64,000 nt of DNA, from NCBI RefSeq assembly GCF_016219575.1, contig NZ_JACRMG010000027.1, positions 159,091 through 223,090 of the forward strand, given 5' to 3'. Made by a program: the position numbers and the translations under genes. Under the pieces are notes generated by a model. It ran no database searches and was not told the origin of the DNA. It saw only the letters and a program-made list of their open reading frames with translations. Shown one piece after another: positions 26,733 through 35,666 of the stretch (position 1 is the stretch's first letter; the number at the start of each line of letters is the position of its first letter). The DNA is from Bradyrhizobium sp. (GTDB lineage Bacteria; Pseudomonadota; Alphaproteobacteria; Rhizobiales; Xanthobacteraceae).

Positions 26733-27266
26733 CTAGATGGCGATCACCACATGCAGCAGGCAGCCAGCCGCCGTAATGCCATCGGCATGGTGCGCGCCGG
26801 CCCAAGCGTGGTGATAGTCGCCGGCACGCAGCACGAGGTCGCCATATCGCAGGTCGCCCTCGATCACCAGGCACTCTTCCTCGAACCTGTGGGAATGCGA
26901 TTTCAGGATCGCGCCCGGCTGCATCTTCACCAGCAGCGTCCGCCGCTTCAACCGCTCATCCACCTTGAGCACGCGGTAGGTGATGCCGTCGGAATGTTGG
27001 CGCCATTCGGCATCTGCCGCGCGTTTGGTGGCCGTGCCCGGCAGCAACATGCCTTGTTCGTCGATGCGCGCGAGAATCCTTTCGAACGATCCCGGCGGAA
27101 CCGGCTCGCTTTCCGCGCCGTCGAGCGGCGCGAGTTTCGCCTGCCAGCCTTCTGCGTCGTGACGCAATCCGGCATCTGCTTCCACGGCGGAACGTTCGCC
27201 GCCACGGAGCAATCCGAGGGCGTATTCCGCAGACAATGAAGAATCCGGCCGCTGGTCCTTCGACAT
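26733..27266 (-). CDS. ChrR-like cupin anti-sigma protein, second copy
   Basis: A 177-residue protein resembling ChrR anti-sigma factors. The N terminus keeps the short sigma-binding motif LSAEYALGLLRGGER. The C-terminal cupin holds H-x-H (LKSHSHRFEEE) and DYHHAW metal ligands. The N-terminal HxxxC zinc site of classical ChrR is not visible. It is a paralogue of the gene at 27394-27954, separated from it by 127 bases that contain a long inverted repeat. It has no sigma gene directly upstream, so it may cross-talk with the neighbouring sigma factor. Confidence 0.8.
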   Translation of the reverse strand: MSKDQRPDSSLSAEYALGLLRGGERSAVEADAGLRHDAEGWQAKLAPLDGAESEPVPPGSFERILARIDEQGMLLPGTATKRAADAEWRQHSDGITYRVLKVDERLKRRTLLVKMQPGAILKSHSHRFEEECLVIEGDLRYGDLVLRAGDYHHAWAGAHHADGITAAGCLLHVVIAI

Positions 27267-27368
27267 GCGCTCAATGTAGCGAATGACGGCGGAGAAAAAC
27301 AGCGCATAAACCGGCGTTTCCGCCGGCATGGCTAAAGATTGATCGCGCCGGCCCGTATTGGCACGGGG

Positions 27369-27393
27369 TTTTCGCTTTCAGCGAAAGCGAAAA
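27369..27393. repeat. Inverted repeat just after the ChrR-like gene
   Basis: TTTTCGCTTT and AAAGCGAAAA form a perfect ten-pair stem with a five-base loop, directly abutting the stop of the ChrR-like gene at 27394. There is no GC-rich stem followed by T-run in the gene's direction, so it is better called a hairpin or processing signal than a classic terminator. Confidence 0.6.
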
Positions 27394-27954
27394 TCAGTGC
27401 GAAAGGCTGGTCACGACGTGAACGAGGCAGCCGCCAATGGTGCGTCCCGGCGGGTGGCGGGTCGACGCTCCGGCAATGTGATAGTCGCCGGCCCCGAGCT
27501 TGAGATCGCCGAAGGAAAGATCGCCCTCGACGATGAAGGCCTCCTCATCCGCGTCATGGGCATGCGAATGATACACGGCGCCGGGCGCCATGCGGATCAG
27601 CAGCGACTGGCGGTTCTTGGCGCGGTCGATGTGCAGCACGCGCGACATCACGCCAGGCGAGATCTCCCGCCAGTTCGCGCTTCCGGCACGCCGCGTGCGC
27701 GTGCCCGGCAGCTGCATGCCTTCGGCGTCAATGCGCGCAAGGATGCTGTCGAACATTCCCGCCGGCAGCGCTTCATCGCTGTCCGGCTCCGCCATGTCCA
27801 GTTCGGCAAAGGTCTGCTGCCAATGATCGGCCGCCGCGCGCAGGCGGTCATCGGATTCGAGCTGTTCGCGGACACGGGCGCGCGCCTCGCCACGCAGCAG
27901 GCCCAGCGCGTATTCGACCGCAACAAAGTCCTCGGGCTTTACTGGTTCAGACAT
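27394..27954 (-). CDS. ChrR-like cupin anti-sigma factor
   Basis: A 186-residue partner of the ECF sigma factor encoded just upstream. It has the N-terminal sigma-binding motif AVEYALGLLRGEAR and a C-terminal cupin with YHSHAHDADEEAFIVEGD and GDYHIAG ligands. Its start lies inside the sigma gene, overlapping it by 16 bases, so translation is coupled, as usual for sigma/anti-sigma pairs. ChrR proteins respond to singlet oxygen or related stress in Rhodobacter. The zinc-binding HxxxC of ChrR is not seen here, so sensing may depend on the cupin metal alone. Confidence 0.86.
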   Translation of the reverse strand: MSEPVKPEDFVAVEYALGLLRGEARARVREQLESDDRLRAAADHWQQTFAELDMAEPDSDEALPAGMFDSILARIDAEGMQLPGTRTRRAGSANWREISPGVMSRVLHIDRAKNRQSLLIRMAPGAVYHSHAHDADEEAFIVEGDLSFGDLKLGAGDYHIAGASTRHPPGRTIGGCLVHVVTSLSH

Positions 27955-28472
27955 GTCTGCAACTGCCCGATCGCACGATGAATCCAGCTCTTCACTGTAC
28001 CCAGAGGTACGGCAGCAAGCGCCGAAAGTTCCTCGTAACTTAGTCCATAATGATATGCCATGACGACACAGCGGCGATGCTCTTCCTTCAAGCCTCCAAG
28101 ACAGCGCCGCAAATCCTGGCCCAGCGATGGGTCGCTGCCCACCGAAAGGCGTTCGACCACGGAGGCGACCTCGTCATCGCTCAACGACAGCGCCGCGGCC
28201 GGCCTTTGCGAGAGGCGGTTGAAAACCACGTTGCGCGCCAGTGCGAGCATCCAGCCCATGGCGTCACCCCTGGTCCGGTCGAACAGGGGAGATTTCTCCC
28301 AGATCCGCAACATCACATCCTGCAGAGCATCCTGGGCGGCGTCGTGGTCCCTCAACAACCGCTTGCAGAGGCTGAATAATTTCGGCCCGACGGCCTGGTA
28401 CAGGTTTCGAAACGCGACCCGGTCTCCCTCCGCGACCCGTTCGAGTGTGGTTGCGAGTTCGCCGTTCGACAC
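27939..28472 (-). CDS. ECF sigma factor with ChrR-like partner
   Basis: A 177-residue ECF sigma factor. Region 2 is visible as LYQAVGPKLFSLCKRLLRDHDAAQDALQDVMLRIWE and region 4 as HYGLSYEELSALAAVPLGTVKSWIHRAIGQL. No extra C-terminal domain is present. GTG at 28472 is preferred to a TTG at 28538 because a TGAAAC-N15-CGTACC promoter would place the transcript start downstream of the TTG. The anti-sigma gene overlaps the end. It is divergent from a second ECF sigma gene. Confidence 0.9.
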   Translation of the reverse strand: MSNGELATTLERVAEGDRVAFRNLYQAVGPKLFSLCKRLLRDHDAAQDALQDVMLRIWEKSPLFDRTRGDAMGWMLALARNVVFNRLSQRPAAALSLSDDEVASVVERLSVGSDPSLGQDLRRCLGGLKEEHRRCVVMAYHYGLSYEELSALAAVPLGTVKSWIHRAIGQLQTCLNQ

Positions 28473-28526
28473 CTGCAGCCCCAGCCCCGGGAGGAAATTG
28501 ACCGCCCCGGGTATAAGGGCCTCGGA

Positions 28527-28553
28527 GGTACGGATCAATCTGGAAAAGTTTCA
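28527..28553 (-). promoter_or_regulatory. ECF-type promoter TGAAAC-N15-CGTA before the sigma/ChrR operon
   Basis: On the minus strand TGAAAC is followed after 15 bases by CGTACC, the form recognised by many ECF sigma factors. Initiation about seven to ten bases downstream would leave a leader of about 50 bases before GTG at 28472. It fits autoregulation. Confidence 0.55.
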
Positions 28554-28684
28554 GCGCAACGCCAGGTTTTGCATCACGAAAATAATATGCCGGCCCCTGA
28601 AACAATTCGGCTCCGAACCCTGTATTTGCCGGCATAGCTCGCTGCCCGGCGACGGGGAGCAGGCGTGAAGCAGGGGGAAAAATC

Positions 28685-29284
28685 ATGCAACCAGCGATCC
28701 ACGCAAACCGTGACAAGGACGGCCTTGCCACATTGCTTGCCGAGGTTGCATCCGGCGACAAGTCAGCCTTCGCAAAGCTCTACGGCCTCACCAGCCGCAA
28801 GCTGTTCGGCGTCGCGCTGCGCATCCTGCGCGACCGATCGGCCGCCGAAGACATCGTGCAGGAAGTCTATTTGCGGATCTGGCGCAACGCCGCCTCTTTC
28901 GACGTCAATCTCGCCTCGCCGATCGCCTGGATGGCCAGCATCGTGCGGCATTGCGCCATCGACACGCTGCGCAAGCAGAAGCTCGAGACGCTGGAATTCG
29001 GCGACGAGAGCGCACGCGTCGATGCCTGCGAGCCCGACCCGGCGGAAGAGATCGACATCGCCCAGCGCCGCGCCATCGCCTTTGCCGCCATCCGCAGGAT
29101 GGACCCGGCCAAACGCAAGCTGATTCTGCTCGCCTATGTCCGCGAGCAAAGCCGCGACAGCCTGGCAAAGGCCTACGGCGTGCCGACCGGCACCATCAAG
29201 ACCAATCTGCGCCGCTCACTGATCGAGCTTCGGCAATCGATGCAGCAAGAGGAAGCGCAGAGCCGCGCCAGCCGGGCGGCTTGA
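28685..29284 (+). CDS. ECF sigma factor without adjacent anti-sigma gene
   Basis: A 199-residue sigma-70 family protein. Region 2 (LYGLTSRKLFGVALRILRDRSAAEDIVQEVYLRIWRN) and region 4 (LAYVREQSRDSLAKAYGVPTGTIKTNLRRSLIELRQ) are clear. It is close in type to the sigma factor at 53424, which has an RskA partner, yet no anti-sigma gene lies next to this one. It is divergent from the ChrR-linked sigma operon across 212 bases. A TGAAAC at 28598 with TGTA 17 bases further is a weak promoter candidate. AGGGGGAAAAATC precedes the start. Confidence 0.88.
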   Translation: MQPAIHANRDKDGLATLLAEVASGDKSAFAKLYGLTSRKLFGVALRILRDRSAAEDIVQEVYLRIWRNAASFDVNLASPIAWMASIVRHCAIDTLRKQKLETLEFGDESARVDACEPDPAEEIDIAQRRAIAFAAIRRMDPAKRKLILLAYVREQSRDSLAKAYGVPTGTIKTNLRRSLIELRQSMQQEEAQSRASRAA

Positions 29285-29332
29285 CGAGGCGCTTTCGTCC
29301 GGTCGAAATGCTCCCGTCACCGGGAGCACCGC

Positions 29333-29623
29333 ATGAGCGTCTACATCATCGCCCAGCTTAAATTCACCGCGCGCGAGCGCTACGACCGTTACCAGCAGCG
29401 CTTCTTCGGCGTGTTCAGGAATTTCAAGGGCAAGCTGCTCGTCGCCGACGAGCACCCGGTCGTGCTGGAAGGCGACTGGCCGCGCGACAAGGTCGTGATC
29501 ATGGAATTCCCGGACGCCGAAGCGGCGCGGGAGTTCCAGGAGTCCCCCGAGTACCAGGAGATCGCAGTGGATCGCAAGGCGGGCGCCGATGCGGTGGTGA
29601 TGACGGTGCGTGGGTTGAAGTAG
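29333..29623 (+). CDS. DUF1330 small protein
   Basis: A 96-residue protein of the DUF1330 family, a ferredoxin-like alpha/beta fold. The pattern YIIAQLKFTARERYDRY, GKLLVADEHPVVLEGDWPRDKVVIMEFPD and AAREFQESPEYQEI matches the family closely. Its biochemical function is unknown. CGGGAGCACCGC lies before the ATG. It follows the ECF sigma gene by 48 bases and may be co-transcribed. It converges on an enoyl-CoA hydratase with five bases between. Confidence 0.85.
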   Translation: MSVYIIAQLKFTARERYDRYQQRFFGVFRNFKGKLLVADEHPVVLEGDWPRDKVVIMEFPDAEAAREFQESPEYQEIAVDRKAGADAVVMTVRGLK

Positions 29624-29628
29624 AACGG

Positions 29629-30402
29629 CTACCTCCCGCTGAAACTCGCCTTCCTCTTCTCCACGAACGCCGCCCGTCCCTCCAGCGCATCGGCGCTCCG
29701 GCGCACCTCGGACTGCACCTCGATCTCCCTGCGGAATTGCGTGGCGTAGCTGGCGTGCTCGCTCTCTTCGAGGAGCATGCGGGTGGCGACCAGGGCGCGG
29801 GTCGGGCCTTGCGCGAGGCGCTGGGCCAGCTTGAGTGCTTCCGCCATCAGTTGAGCGTCGTCGACGACTTCGCGCACCAGGCCCCACTCCTTCGCGCGCT
29901 CGGCCGACAGCGGCTCGTTGAACAGCATCAGCTCAAGCGCGCGCTGGCGGCCGATCAGGCGCGGCAGCAGCCAGGTCGAGCCGAGATCGGGCACGAGGCC
30001 GATCCGGCTGAACACCTGGATAAAGTTCGCCGAACGTGCGGCGACGATCATGTCGCCGGCCATCGCGAGGCTGAAGCCGCCGCCGGCCGCAACGCCGTTG
30101 ACGGCCACCACGATCGGCACGCGGCATTCGCGCAGTGCCTTGAAGGTGGGCCAGTAGAAATTCATCACCCCGGCAACGATGTCCTGGCCGAGCGCTTCCG
30201 AGGCTTTCAGGTTCTGGCCGGAGCAAAAGCCGCGCCCCGCGCCGGTCAGCACCAGCGCGCGGATGGAAGGATCGGCCGTCATTTCCGCAATGGCCCTGGC
30301 GAGCGCGCCCAGGAGATCGGGCGTCATCGCGTTCAGGCTCTCCGGCTCGTTCAGCGTGAGGATTCCGACCGCGCCGTCCCTGCCCTGTTTCACTCCGGCC
30401 AT
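29629..30402 (-). CDS. Enoyl-CoA hydratase/isomerase (PaaG-like)
   Basis: A 257-residue crotonase-fold enzyme. The oxyanion hole segments are GAGRGFCSGQNLK near residue 60 and NGVAAGGGFSLAMAGDMIVAA near residue 105. The catalytic region is FSRIGLVPDLGSTWLLPRLIGR; Asp rather than two Glu in this stretch favours a PaaG-type isomerase over a straightforward hydratase. AGGGAGAAGAAA precedes the ATG at 30402. It is divergent from the P450 gene, across 171 bases. Confidence 0.87.
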   Translation of the reverse strand: MAGVKQGRDGAVGILTLNEPESLNAMTPDLLGALARAIAEMTADPSIRALVLTGAGRGFCSGQNLKASEALGQDIVAGVMNFYWPTFKALRECRVPIVVAVNGVAAGGGFSLAMAGDMIVAARSANFIQVFSRIGLVPDLGSTWLLPRLIGRQRALELMLFNEPLSAERAKEWGLVREVVDDAQLMAEALKLAQRLAQGPTRALVATRMLLEESEHASYATQFRREIEVQSEVRRSADALEGRAAFVEKRKASFSGR

Positions 30403-30573
30403 TTTCTTCTCCCTTGCAGCCGCGTTTTCTGCACTGTGCCATTCCCTGCGTGCAAACGCCAATGCGCGCATTCGCGCAGGCTTTGACTTCACTCGCGGGC
30501 ATACTAGTGTTCGGCCAAACACAAGACTTGCGTCAAGCTCCGATGGGAGGAGCCGGTCGGAGGAAGGACGTCG

Positions 30574-31914
30574 ATGCTGCTTTTGAGCGAAACCCTGCCA
30601 GACTCGCTGCCGCCCGGCCCCGTTTTCCCGAAAGCCTACCCCGAGCTCGACCAGGACATCCTCACCGAATCCGAGAAATTCACGGACGGCCAGCCCTACG
30701 GGCTGTTTGCGCGGCTGCGCGCGCAGGCCCCGGTGTCGTGGCAGCGCGAGGGCAGCAACGGCCCCGGCTTCTGGGCGCTGACGCGCTATGAGGATGTGAT
30801 GCGCGTCGACGGCGACCCGAAGACCTTCTCGTCGCAGAAGGGCGGCATCCTGATGACGTACGGCCCGAAGGAGAGCCGGCATCCGCTGCTGTTCCGCGCT
30901 TCCGTCGACGCCATGATCAACATGGATGCGCCCTGGCACTTGCAGCTGCGCAAGGAGCACATGCCGTATTTCACCCCGGCTTACCTCGCAGGGCTGAAGG
31001 AGAAGGTCGCCGCGGAGACCACGCGGCTGATCGACGCCATGGCGCACTCAGGCGAATGCGATCTCGTCGAAAAGCTCTCAGCGCAGCTGCCGCTGTTCAC
31101 GCTGTGCGAAATCCTCGGCGTACCGCAATCCGACCGGCCGAAATTCATCACCTGGATGCATTATCTGGAAGTCGCAGGCTACATCACGGCAAAGCAGCGC
31201 AAGGAGCCGCAGCTGACGCCGGAGCTCTTGAAGTTCGTCAAGGCGTTCAACGAGAACGTCGCCGAGATGTTCGAATACGGCCAGCACATGCTGCAGAAAC
31301 GCCGCGCCGACCCGAAGCCGGACCTGATGAGCGCAATCGCGCGCGCCACGGTCGACGGCGAACTGCTGCGCAACGAATATCTCGACGGCTCGTGGCTGCT
31401 GATCGTGTTTGCCGGCAACGACACCACGCGCAACACGATTTCCGGATCGATGAAGCTCCTGACCGAATTTCCCGACCAGAAGAAGGCGCTGATGGCGGAT
31501 ATGTCGCTGCTGCCCAACGCCGTGGACGAGTTGATCCGCATGGTCAGCCCCGTCATCTACATGCGCCGCACGGCGACTTGCGACACCGAAATCGGCGGGC
31601 AGAAGATTGCCGAAGGCGAAAAGGTGATCATGTATTTTTCCGCGGCCAACCGCGATCCGTCCGTGTTCCCCGATCCCGACAAGCTCGACATCCGCCGCGC
31701 CAACGCGTCGAAGAACATCGCCTTCGGCTTCGGCCCGCATGTCTGCATCGGCAAGCGCGTGGCGCAGCTGCAGCTCGAGGAAGTCTACCGTCAGTTGCTG
31801 ACACGGCTGCCGGACATCGAATATGCCGGGGGCATCGACGTCGCCCCGAACAATTTCGTGCATGCCATCCGCAAGCTGCCGGTGCGCTTTACGCCGGAAC
31901 GGCGGGCGGGCTGA
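30574..31914 (+). CDS. Cytochrome P450
   Basis: A 446-residue soluble P450. The haem motif FGFGPHVCIGKR has Cys391 as the ligand. The I-helix contains FAGNDTTRN, which has the oxygen-activating acid-alcohol pair, and the ELIRMVSP stretch supplies the ExxR. The conserved MDAPWHLQLRKEH stands where many bacterial P450s have DPPEHTRLR. No redox partner gene is adjacent. The layout with two enoyl-CoA hydratases suggests hydroxylation of an acyl-CoA or sterol/terpenoid-type substrate, but the family number cannot be assigned by eye. The start at 30574 follows GGAGGAAGGACGTCG. Confidence 0.93.
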   Translation: MLLLSETLPDSLPPGPVFPKAYPELDQDILTESEKFTDGQPYGLFARLRAQAPVSWQREGSNGPGFWALTRYEDVMRVDGDPKTFSSQKGGILMTYGPKESRHPLLFRASVDAMINMDAPWHLQLRKEHMPYFTPAYLAGLKEKVAAETTRLIDAMAHSGECDLVEKLSAQLPLFTLCEILGVPQSDRPKFITWMHYLEVAGYITAKQRKEPQLTPELLKFVKAFNENVAEMFEYGQHMLQKRRADPKPDLMSAIARATVDGELLRNEYLDGSWLLIVFAGNDTTRNTISGSMKLLTEFPDQKKALMADMSLLPNAVDELIRMVSPVIYMRRTATCDTEIGGQKIAEGEKVIMYFSAANRDPSVFPDPDKLDIRRANASKNIAFGFGPHVCIGKRVAQLQLEEVYRQLLTRLPDIEYAGGIDVAPNNFVHAIRKLPVRFTPERRAG

Positions 31915-31924
31915 AGGGACACCC

Positions 31925-32785
31925 ATGGAATACGAACAAATCCGCTGCGAGCGCGACGGCCCTTTCATGATCGTCACGCTGAACCGGCCGGACAAGCTCA
32001 ACGCCTATACCGGCCAGATGGGGGCGGAGATCACCGACGCCTTCGAGCGCGCCGACCGCGACGACGAGGTGCGCGCGATCATCGTCACCGGCGCAGGCCG
32101 CGCCTTCTGCGCCGGCGCGGATGTTTCGGGCGGCGCCAAGAGCTTCGATACCTCCGGCAGCCATGGCGCCGGTGTTTTCTCCAGCGCCGGCACGCGCAGC
32201 GGCCGCTTTGTCGAAGCCATCTTCAATTGCCGAAAGCCGTCGATCGCGGCGATCAACGGCCCCGCGGTCGGGGTCGGCATCACCATGGCGCTGCCGATGG
32301 ATGTGCGGATCGCGGCCAGGGGCGCAAAGATCGGCTTCATCTTCGCCCGCCGCGGGCTGGTGCCGGAAGCCGGCAGCGCCTGGTTCCTGCCAAAGCTCGT
32401 CGGCCTGCCGCAGGCGCTGCGCTGGTGCCTTTCGGGACGCGTCTTTGAAGCCGACGAGGCGCACAAGGGTGGCCTGGTCAGCGAAGTCGTCGAGCCCAAC
32501 GAGTTGCTGAATCGCGCCAAGGAGATCGCGCACGAGATGACGGCTGAAACCTCGGCCGTTTCCATTGCGCTGACCCGCCAGATGCTGTGGCGCTTTGCCG
32601 GCGCCCCCGATCCGTTCGAACTCCTCGACATCGACAAGCCGATGTCGATCGAGCGCGGCGGCCATGCCGACGTCCGCGAAGGCGTGCAGGCCTTCATCGA
32701 GAAGCGTGCGCCGGCCTTTCCCGGCAAGGTGTCGCAGGACATGCCGAGCCAGTATCCATGGTGGCGCGGCGCGCAGAAGCAATAA
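31925..32785 (+). CDS. Enoyl-CoA hydratase
   Basis: A 286-residue crotonase-fold protein. Oxyanion-hole loops are visible as GAGRAFCAGADVSGG near residue 60 and NGPAVGVGITMALPMDVRIAA near residue 115. The active-site region FARRGLVPEAGSAWFLPKLVG carries Glu. It is a little longer than typical hydratases, with an insertion near residue 75 (FDTSGSHGAGVFSSAGTRS). AAGGGACACCC precedes the ATG at 31925. It starts 10 bases after the P450 stop and is clearly in the same operon. Confidence 0.88.
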   Translation: MEYEQIRCERDGPFMIVTLNRPDKLNAYTGQMGAEITDAFERADRDDEVRAIIVTGAGRAFCAGADVSGGAKSFDTSGSHGAGVFSSAGTRSGRFVEAIFNCRKPSIAAINGPAVGVGITMALPMDVRIAARGAKIGFIFARRGLVPEAGSAWFLPKLVGLPQALRWCLSGRVFEADEAHKGGLVSEVVEPNELLNRAKEIAHEMTAETSAVSIALTRQMLWRFAGAPDPFELLDIDKPMSIERGGHADVREGVQAFIEKRAPAFPGKVSQDMPSQYPWWRGAQKQ

Positions 32786-32803
32786 GCAACAACAGGAAAC
32801 GTC

Positions 32804-34387
32804 ATGCACGACCAATTCTCCAACTCGCAACAGCTCCGCAAGCCCGCCGTCAGCTCGAAGGGCGGCATCGTCGCGTCGCAGTCGCGGCGTGCGGCCGAAG
32901 TCGGCGCCGCGGTACTGGCTGAAGGCGGCGACTGCGTCGACGCTGTGATCGCGACCACCTTTGCACTCGGCACGCTCGAGCCCTGGATGAGCGGCATGGG
33001 CGGCGGCGGCGCGATGGTGCTCTATCGGGCCCGGGAAAACCGTTACGAGGTGATCGACTACGGCATGCGCTCGCCGAACAGCCTGCGCGTCGAGGACTAT
33101 CCGCTCACCGGGGGCGCCGCCTCCGACATCTTCCCCTGGCCGCGGGTGAAGGACGACCGCAACCTGCATGGGCCCGGCTCGATCGCGGTGCCCGGCGTGG
33201 TGGCGGGCATGGAGGAAGCGCATCGCCGTCACGCCAGGATGCCGTGGAAGGAATTGCTCGGGCCCGGCGCAAGACTCGCTGGTGAAGGCCTGCTGGTCGA
33301 CTGGTGGACCACGCTGATGATCGCAAGCTCCGCAATGGATTTGCGCCGTTACCCGGCCAGCGCCGCCGCCTATTTGCAGGACGGCCTGCCGCCGAACGCG
33401 CAATGGGGCATCAAGAGTGTCGTGCGGCTGCCGCAGGACAGGTTGCAGGCGACGCTGGAGCAGCTCGCCGCGCGGGGCCCGCGAGATTTCTATGAAGGCG
33501 ACATCGCGCACAGCATGGCTTCAGATATCAAGGCCGCAGGCGGTGCGCTGTCGGTGGAGGATCTCGCCGCGTTCCGCGCCCATCATCGCGAGGCGCTGCA
33601 AATCCCCTATCGCGGCGGCAAGGTGTTTGCGACGCCGGAGCTGACCGCCGGTCCGACATTGGCATCGACGCTGCGCCGCCTGGAAAAATGGTCGCCCGGC
33701 CGCGCGCCGGATGCCGCGGCCTACAGCGAGTATGCGCTGGCGCTGCAGGCGGCCTATCGCGAGCGGCTCTCGGACATGGGCGATGCCGATGGCCGCCGCA
33801 CCCTTGGGGCCGAGCATCTGGCGCCGGCCTGCACCACGCATTTCTCCGTCGTCGACAAGGACGGCAACATGGCCGCGGTAACGCAGACCTTGCTCTCGAC
33901 CTTCGGCTCGAAATTCGTGGCGCCCGCAACCGGCATCACCATGAACAACGGCATCATGTGGTTCGACCCGACGCCGGGCGTGCCGAATTCGCTGGCGCCG
34001 GGCAAACGCTGCCTGACCAACTACACGCCGGTGGTGGCGGAAACATCCGACGGAAGGCGCCTCGCGGTCGGCGCCTCCGGCGGCCGCCGAATCCTGCCGG
34101 CGGTGACGCAGCTTCTCTCCTTCGCCATGGACTTCGGCATGGACCTCGACGCCGCGATCCACCAGCCGCGCATCGACGCCAGCGAAGGCGCCATCGTGAT
34201 CGGCGACGTGCGCCTGCCCGCACCGGTGCACGAGGCGTTGCGCGCACGCTTCGACTACGAGCAAGCGCGCATCCAGACGTTTCCGATGAAGTTCGCCTGC
34301 CCGAGCGTGGTGATGCGGCAGGGCGCCACGAATTCCGGCGCGTCGGAAACCGCGCAGCCCTGGGGCGACGCGGTCGCGGAGGCATAG
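32804..34387 (+). CDS. Gamma-glutamyltransferase-family Ntn hydrolase
   Basis: A 527-residue member of the gamma-glutamyltranspeptidase family. The self-cleavage/nucleophile Thr is in ACTTHFSVVDKDGN, about residue 344. The glycine-rich MNNGIMWF and the GASGGRRILPAV segments match the small subunit. No signal peptide is visible, so it would be cytoplasmic, unlike classical periplasmic enzymes. The start MHDQFSNSQQLRKPAVSSKGGIVASQS leads straight into the catalytic fold. It follows the hydratase by 18 bases. An acylase or amide-hydrolase role in the same catabolic operon is possible. Confidence 0.88.
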   Translation: MHDQFSNSQQLRKPAVSSKGGIVASQSRRAAEVGAAVLAEGGDCVDAVIATTFALGTLEPWMSGMGGGGAMVLYRARENRYEVIDYGMRSPNSLRVEDYPLTGGAASDIFPWPRVKDDRNLHGPGSIAVPGVVAGMEEAHRRHARMPWKELLGPGARLAGEGLLVDWWTTLMIASSAMDLRRYPASAAAYLQDGLPPNAQWGIKSVVRLPQDRLQATLEQLAARGPRDFYEGDIAHSMASDIKAAGGALSVEDLAAFRAHHREALQIPYRGGKVFATPELTAGPTLASTLRRLEKWSPGRAPDAAAYSEYALALQAAYRERLSDMGDADGRRTLGAEHLAPACTTHFSVVDKDGNMAAVTQTLLSTFGSKFVAPATGITMNNGIMWFDPTPGVPNSLAPGKRCLTNYTPVVAETSDGRRLAVGASGGRRILPAVTQLLSFAMDFGMDLDAAIHQPRIDASEGAIVIGDVRLPAPVHEALRARFDYEQARIQTFPMKFACPSVVMRQGATNSGASETAQPWGDAVAEA

Positions 34388-34513
34388 GCCGGACGAAATC
34401 GTGGCACCGATGGCGAACCGAAGGTTCGAACCGCCAGCCGCGCGCACGCGACCAACGGTGCAGCCGCAATACGACGTTTCTCGCATGAGCGGCAACCGGG
34501 GGCCTGCCGATCC

Positions 34514-35656
34514 ATGACCTATCTGCTTGCATTGCTGGCTGGAGTTGCCGGCGCGGTGCTGGGCTATCTTGGCGGGGCTGCCGTCGGTTCGCTGCTGGCG
34601 ACGGTCTTTCGGATGTCGAGCTTCGAGGGCGCATCCGGTTACTTCGTTGCGTTCGTGACCGGCCCCATCGGGGCGATCTGCGGCCTCGTGCTGGGCATGT
34701 ATCTGGTACTGCGGTTTCATGGCGGGTTCAGCGGCTTTTCCGCCATGGCGGGACGGATGATCCTGATCGTCTTCGCCATTGGCGCGCTTGCTGCCGGCGG
34801 CGTTTTCATCCGGCTTGCCACCCTCGATCCCCACGCCAACCGGGCAAAGCCGCAGCTCCTCTTCGAGATGCGATTTGCATCCGGCATCCCGCCGAACCGG
34901 ATCGCTGCGGCCAGCGTCGAACTGCATTCCGGAGGTTCGACTGCAGCCACATGGTTCGACGACCTCACCCCGGTTGCCGACGGCCGGCTGGCGCGCCGCG
35001 GCGGCGTGGAGATCCCACGCCGTGCTTCCAGCCGGCTGCTTGTCCTTCGCATTTCAGGCGAACCCGATCGAATCTTCCGGCTCGCGACCAAGCCGACGCC
35101 TGAGCACAGCGATGCGCTGGGTCCGTGGCAAAAGGCCGATTTCATCTTCCCTGAAGGAGCAGAGCGCTCGCAACCCGTCCCCGCGAACGACCCGTTCGAG
35201 ATCCGTTATCGGGTGCGCGACCCGCAGGTCGAGTTCGCCAGGGCCATCGTCGAATTCGAGCTGGAGCTGCCTGCCACCGCGTCGCTGCCGGAAGATCACG
35301 AAGCCGTCGCCGTGACGGCGCGGTTCGCCGACAATGCCGATCGCGGCAGCCTGCGCAAGGAGAGCTGGCGGCGCATCGAGGGGGATCGAGTCGTCCTGCA
35401 CGGCATCGCGCAGACGGCCGGTCCCGCCGGTTCGACAATCGAGGTCGCTATCCCGAGCGGGCCCGTCCGCATGTTCGATGTGACCGTGACGCCGCCGACA
35501 CCCTGGCCGTGGAACCTCCTCGAGAAGGATCGGGAGCCACGAAGCGACGCATTCGGTCCGTGGCGCAGCATCGACCGGATCAAGGAGCCGCATGCAGCCG
35601 AAGTACGTCCGGCGCGCCCGGAGGACGACGCGCGGGTGAGATATTTCGAACGTTGA
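34514..35656 (+). CDS. Membrane protein with large soluble C-terminal domain
   Basis: A 380-residue protein I do not recognise. Four hydrophobic helices (about residues 3-35, 43-68, 78-97, the first two Gly-rich) are followed by a beta-rich region of about 280 residues with FELELPATA and VAVTARFADNADRGSL segments. By the positive-inside rule the soluble part may be periplasmic. No catalytic motif was seen. A small protein follows after 10 bases, so they form a unit. The upstream 126-base gap holds only a short GAACC/GGTTC dyad. Confidence 0.6.
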   Translation: MTYLLALLAGVAGAVLGYLGGAAVGSLLATVFRMSSFEGASGYFVAFVTGPIGAICGLVLGMYLVLRFHGGFSGFSAMAGRMILIVFAIGALAAGGVFIRLATLDPHANRAKPQLLFEMRFASGIPPNRIAAASVELHSGGSTAATWFDDLTPVADGRLARRGGVEIPRRASSRLLVLRISGEPDRIFRLATKPTPEHSDALGPWQKADFIFPEGAERSQPVPANDPFEIRYRVRDPQVEFARAIVEFELELPATASLPEDHEAVAVTARFADNADRGSLRKESWRRIEGDRVVLHGIAQTAGPAGSTIEVAIPSGPVRMFDVTVTPPTPWPWNLLEKDREPRSDAFGPWRSIDRIKEPHAAEVRPARPEDDARVRYFER

Positions 35657-35666
35657 GAATACGATC

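Noticed and set aside
34388..34513. GGTTCGAA in a dyad, at first suggesting a tRNA arm
   Set aside because: No acceptor stem or anticodon arm can be built around it.
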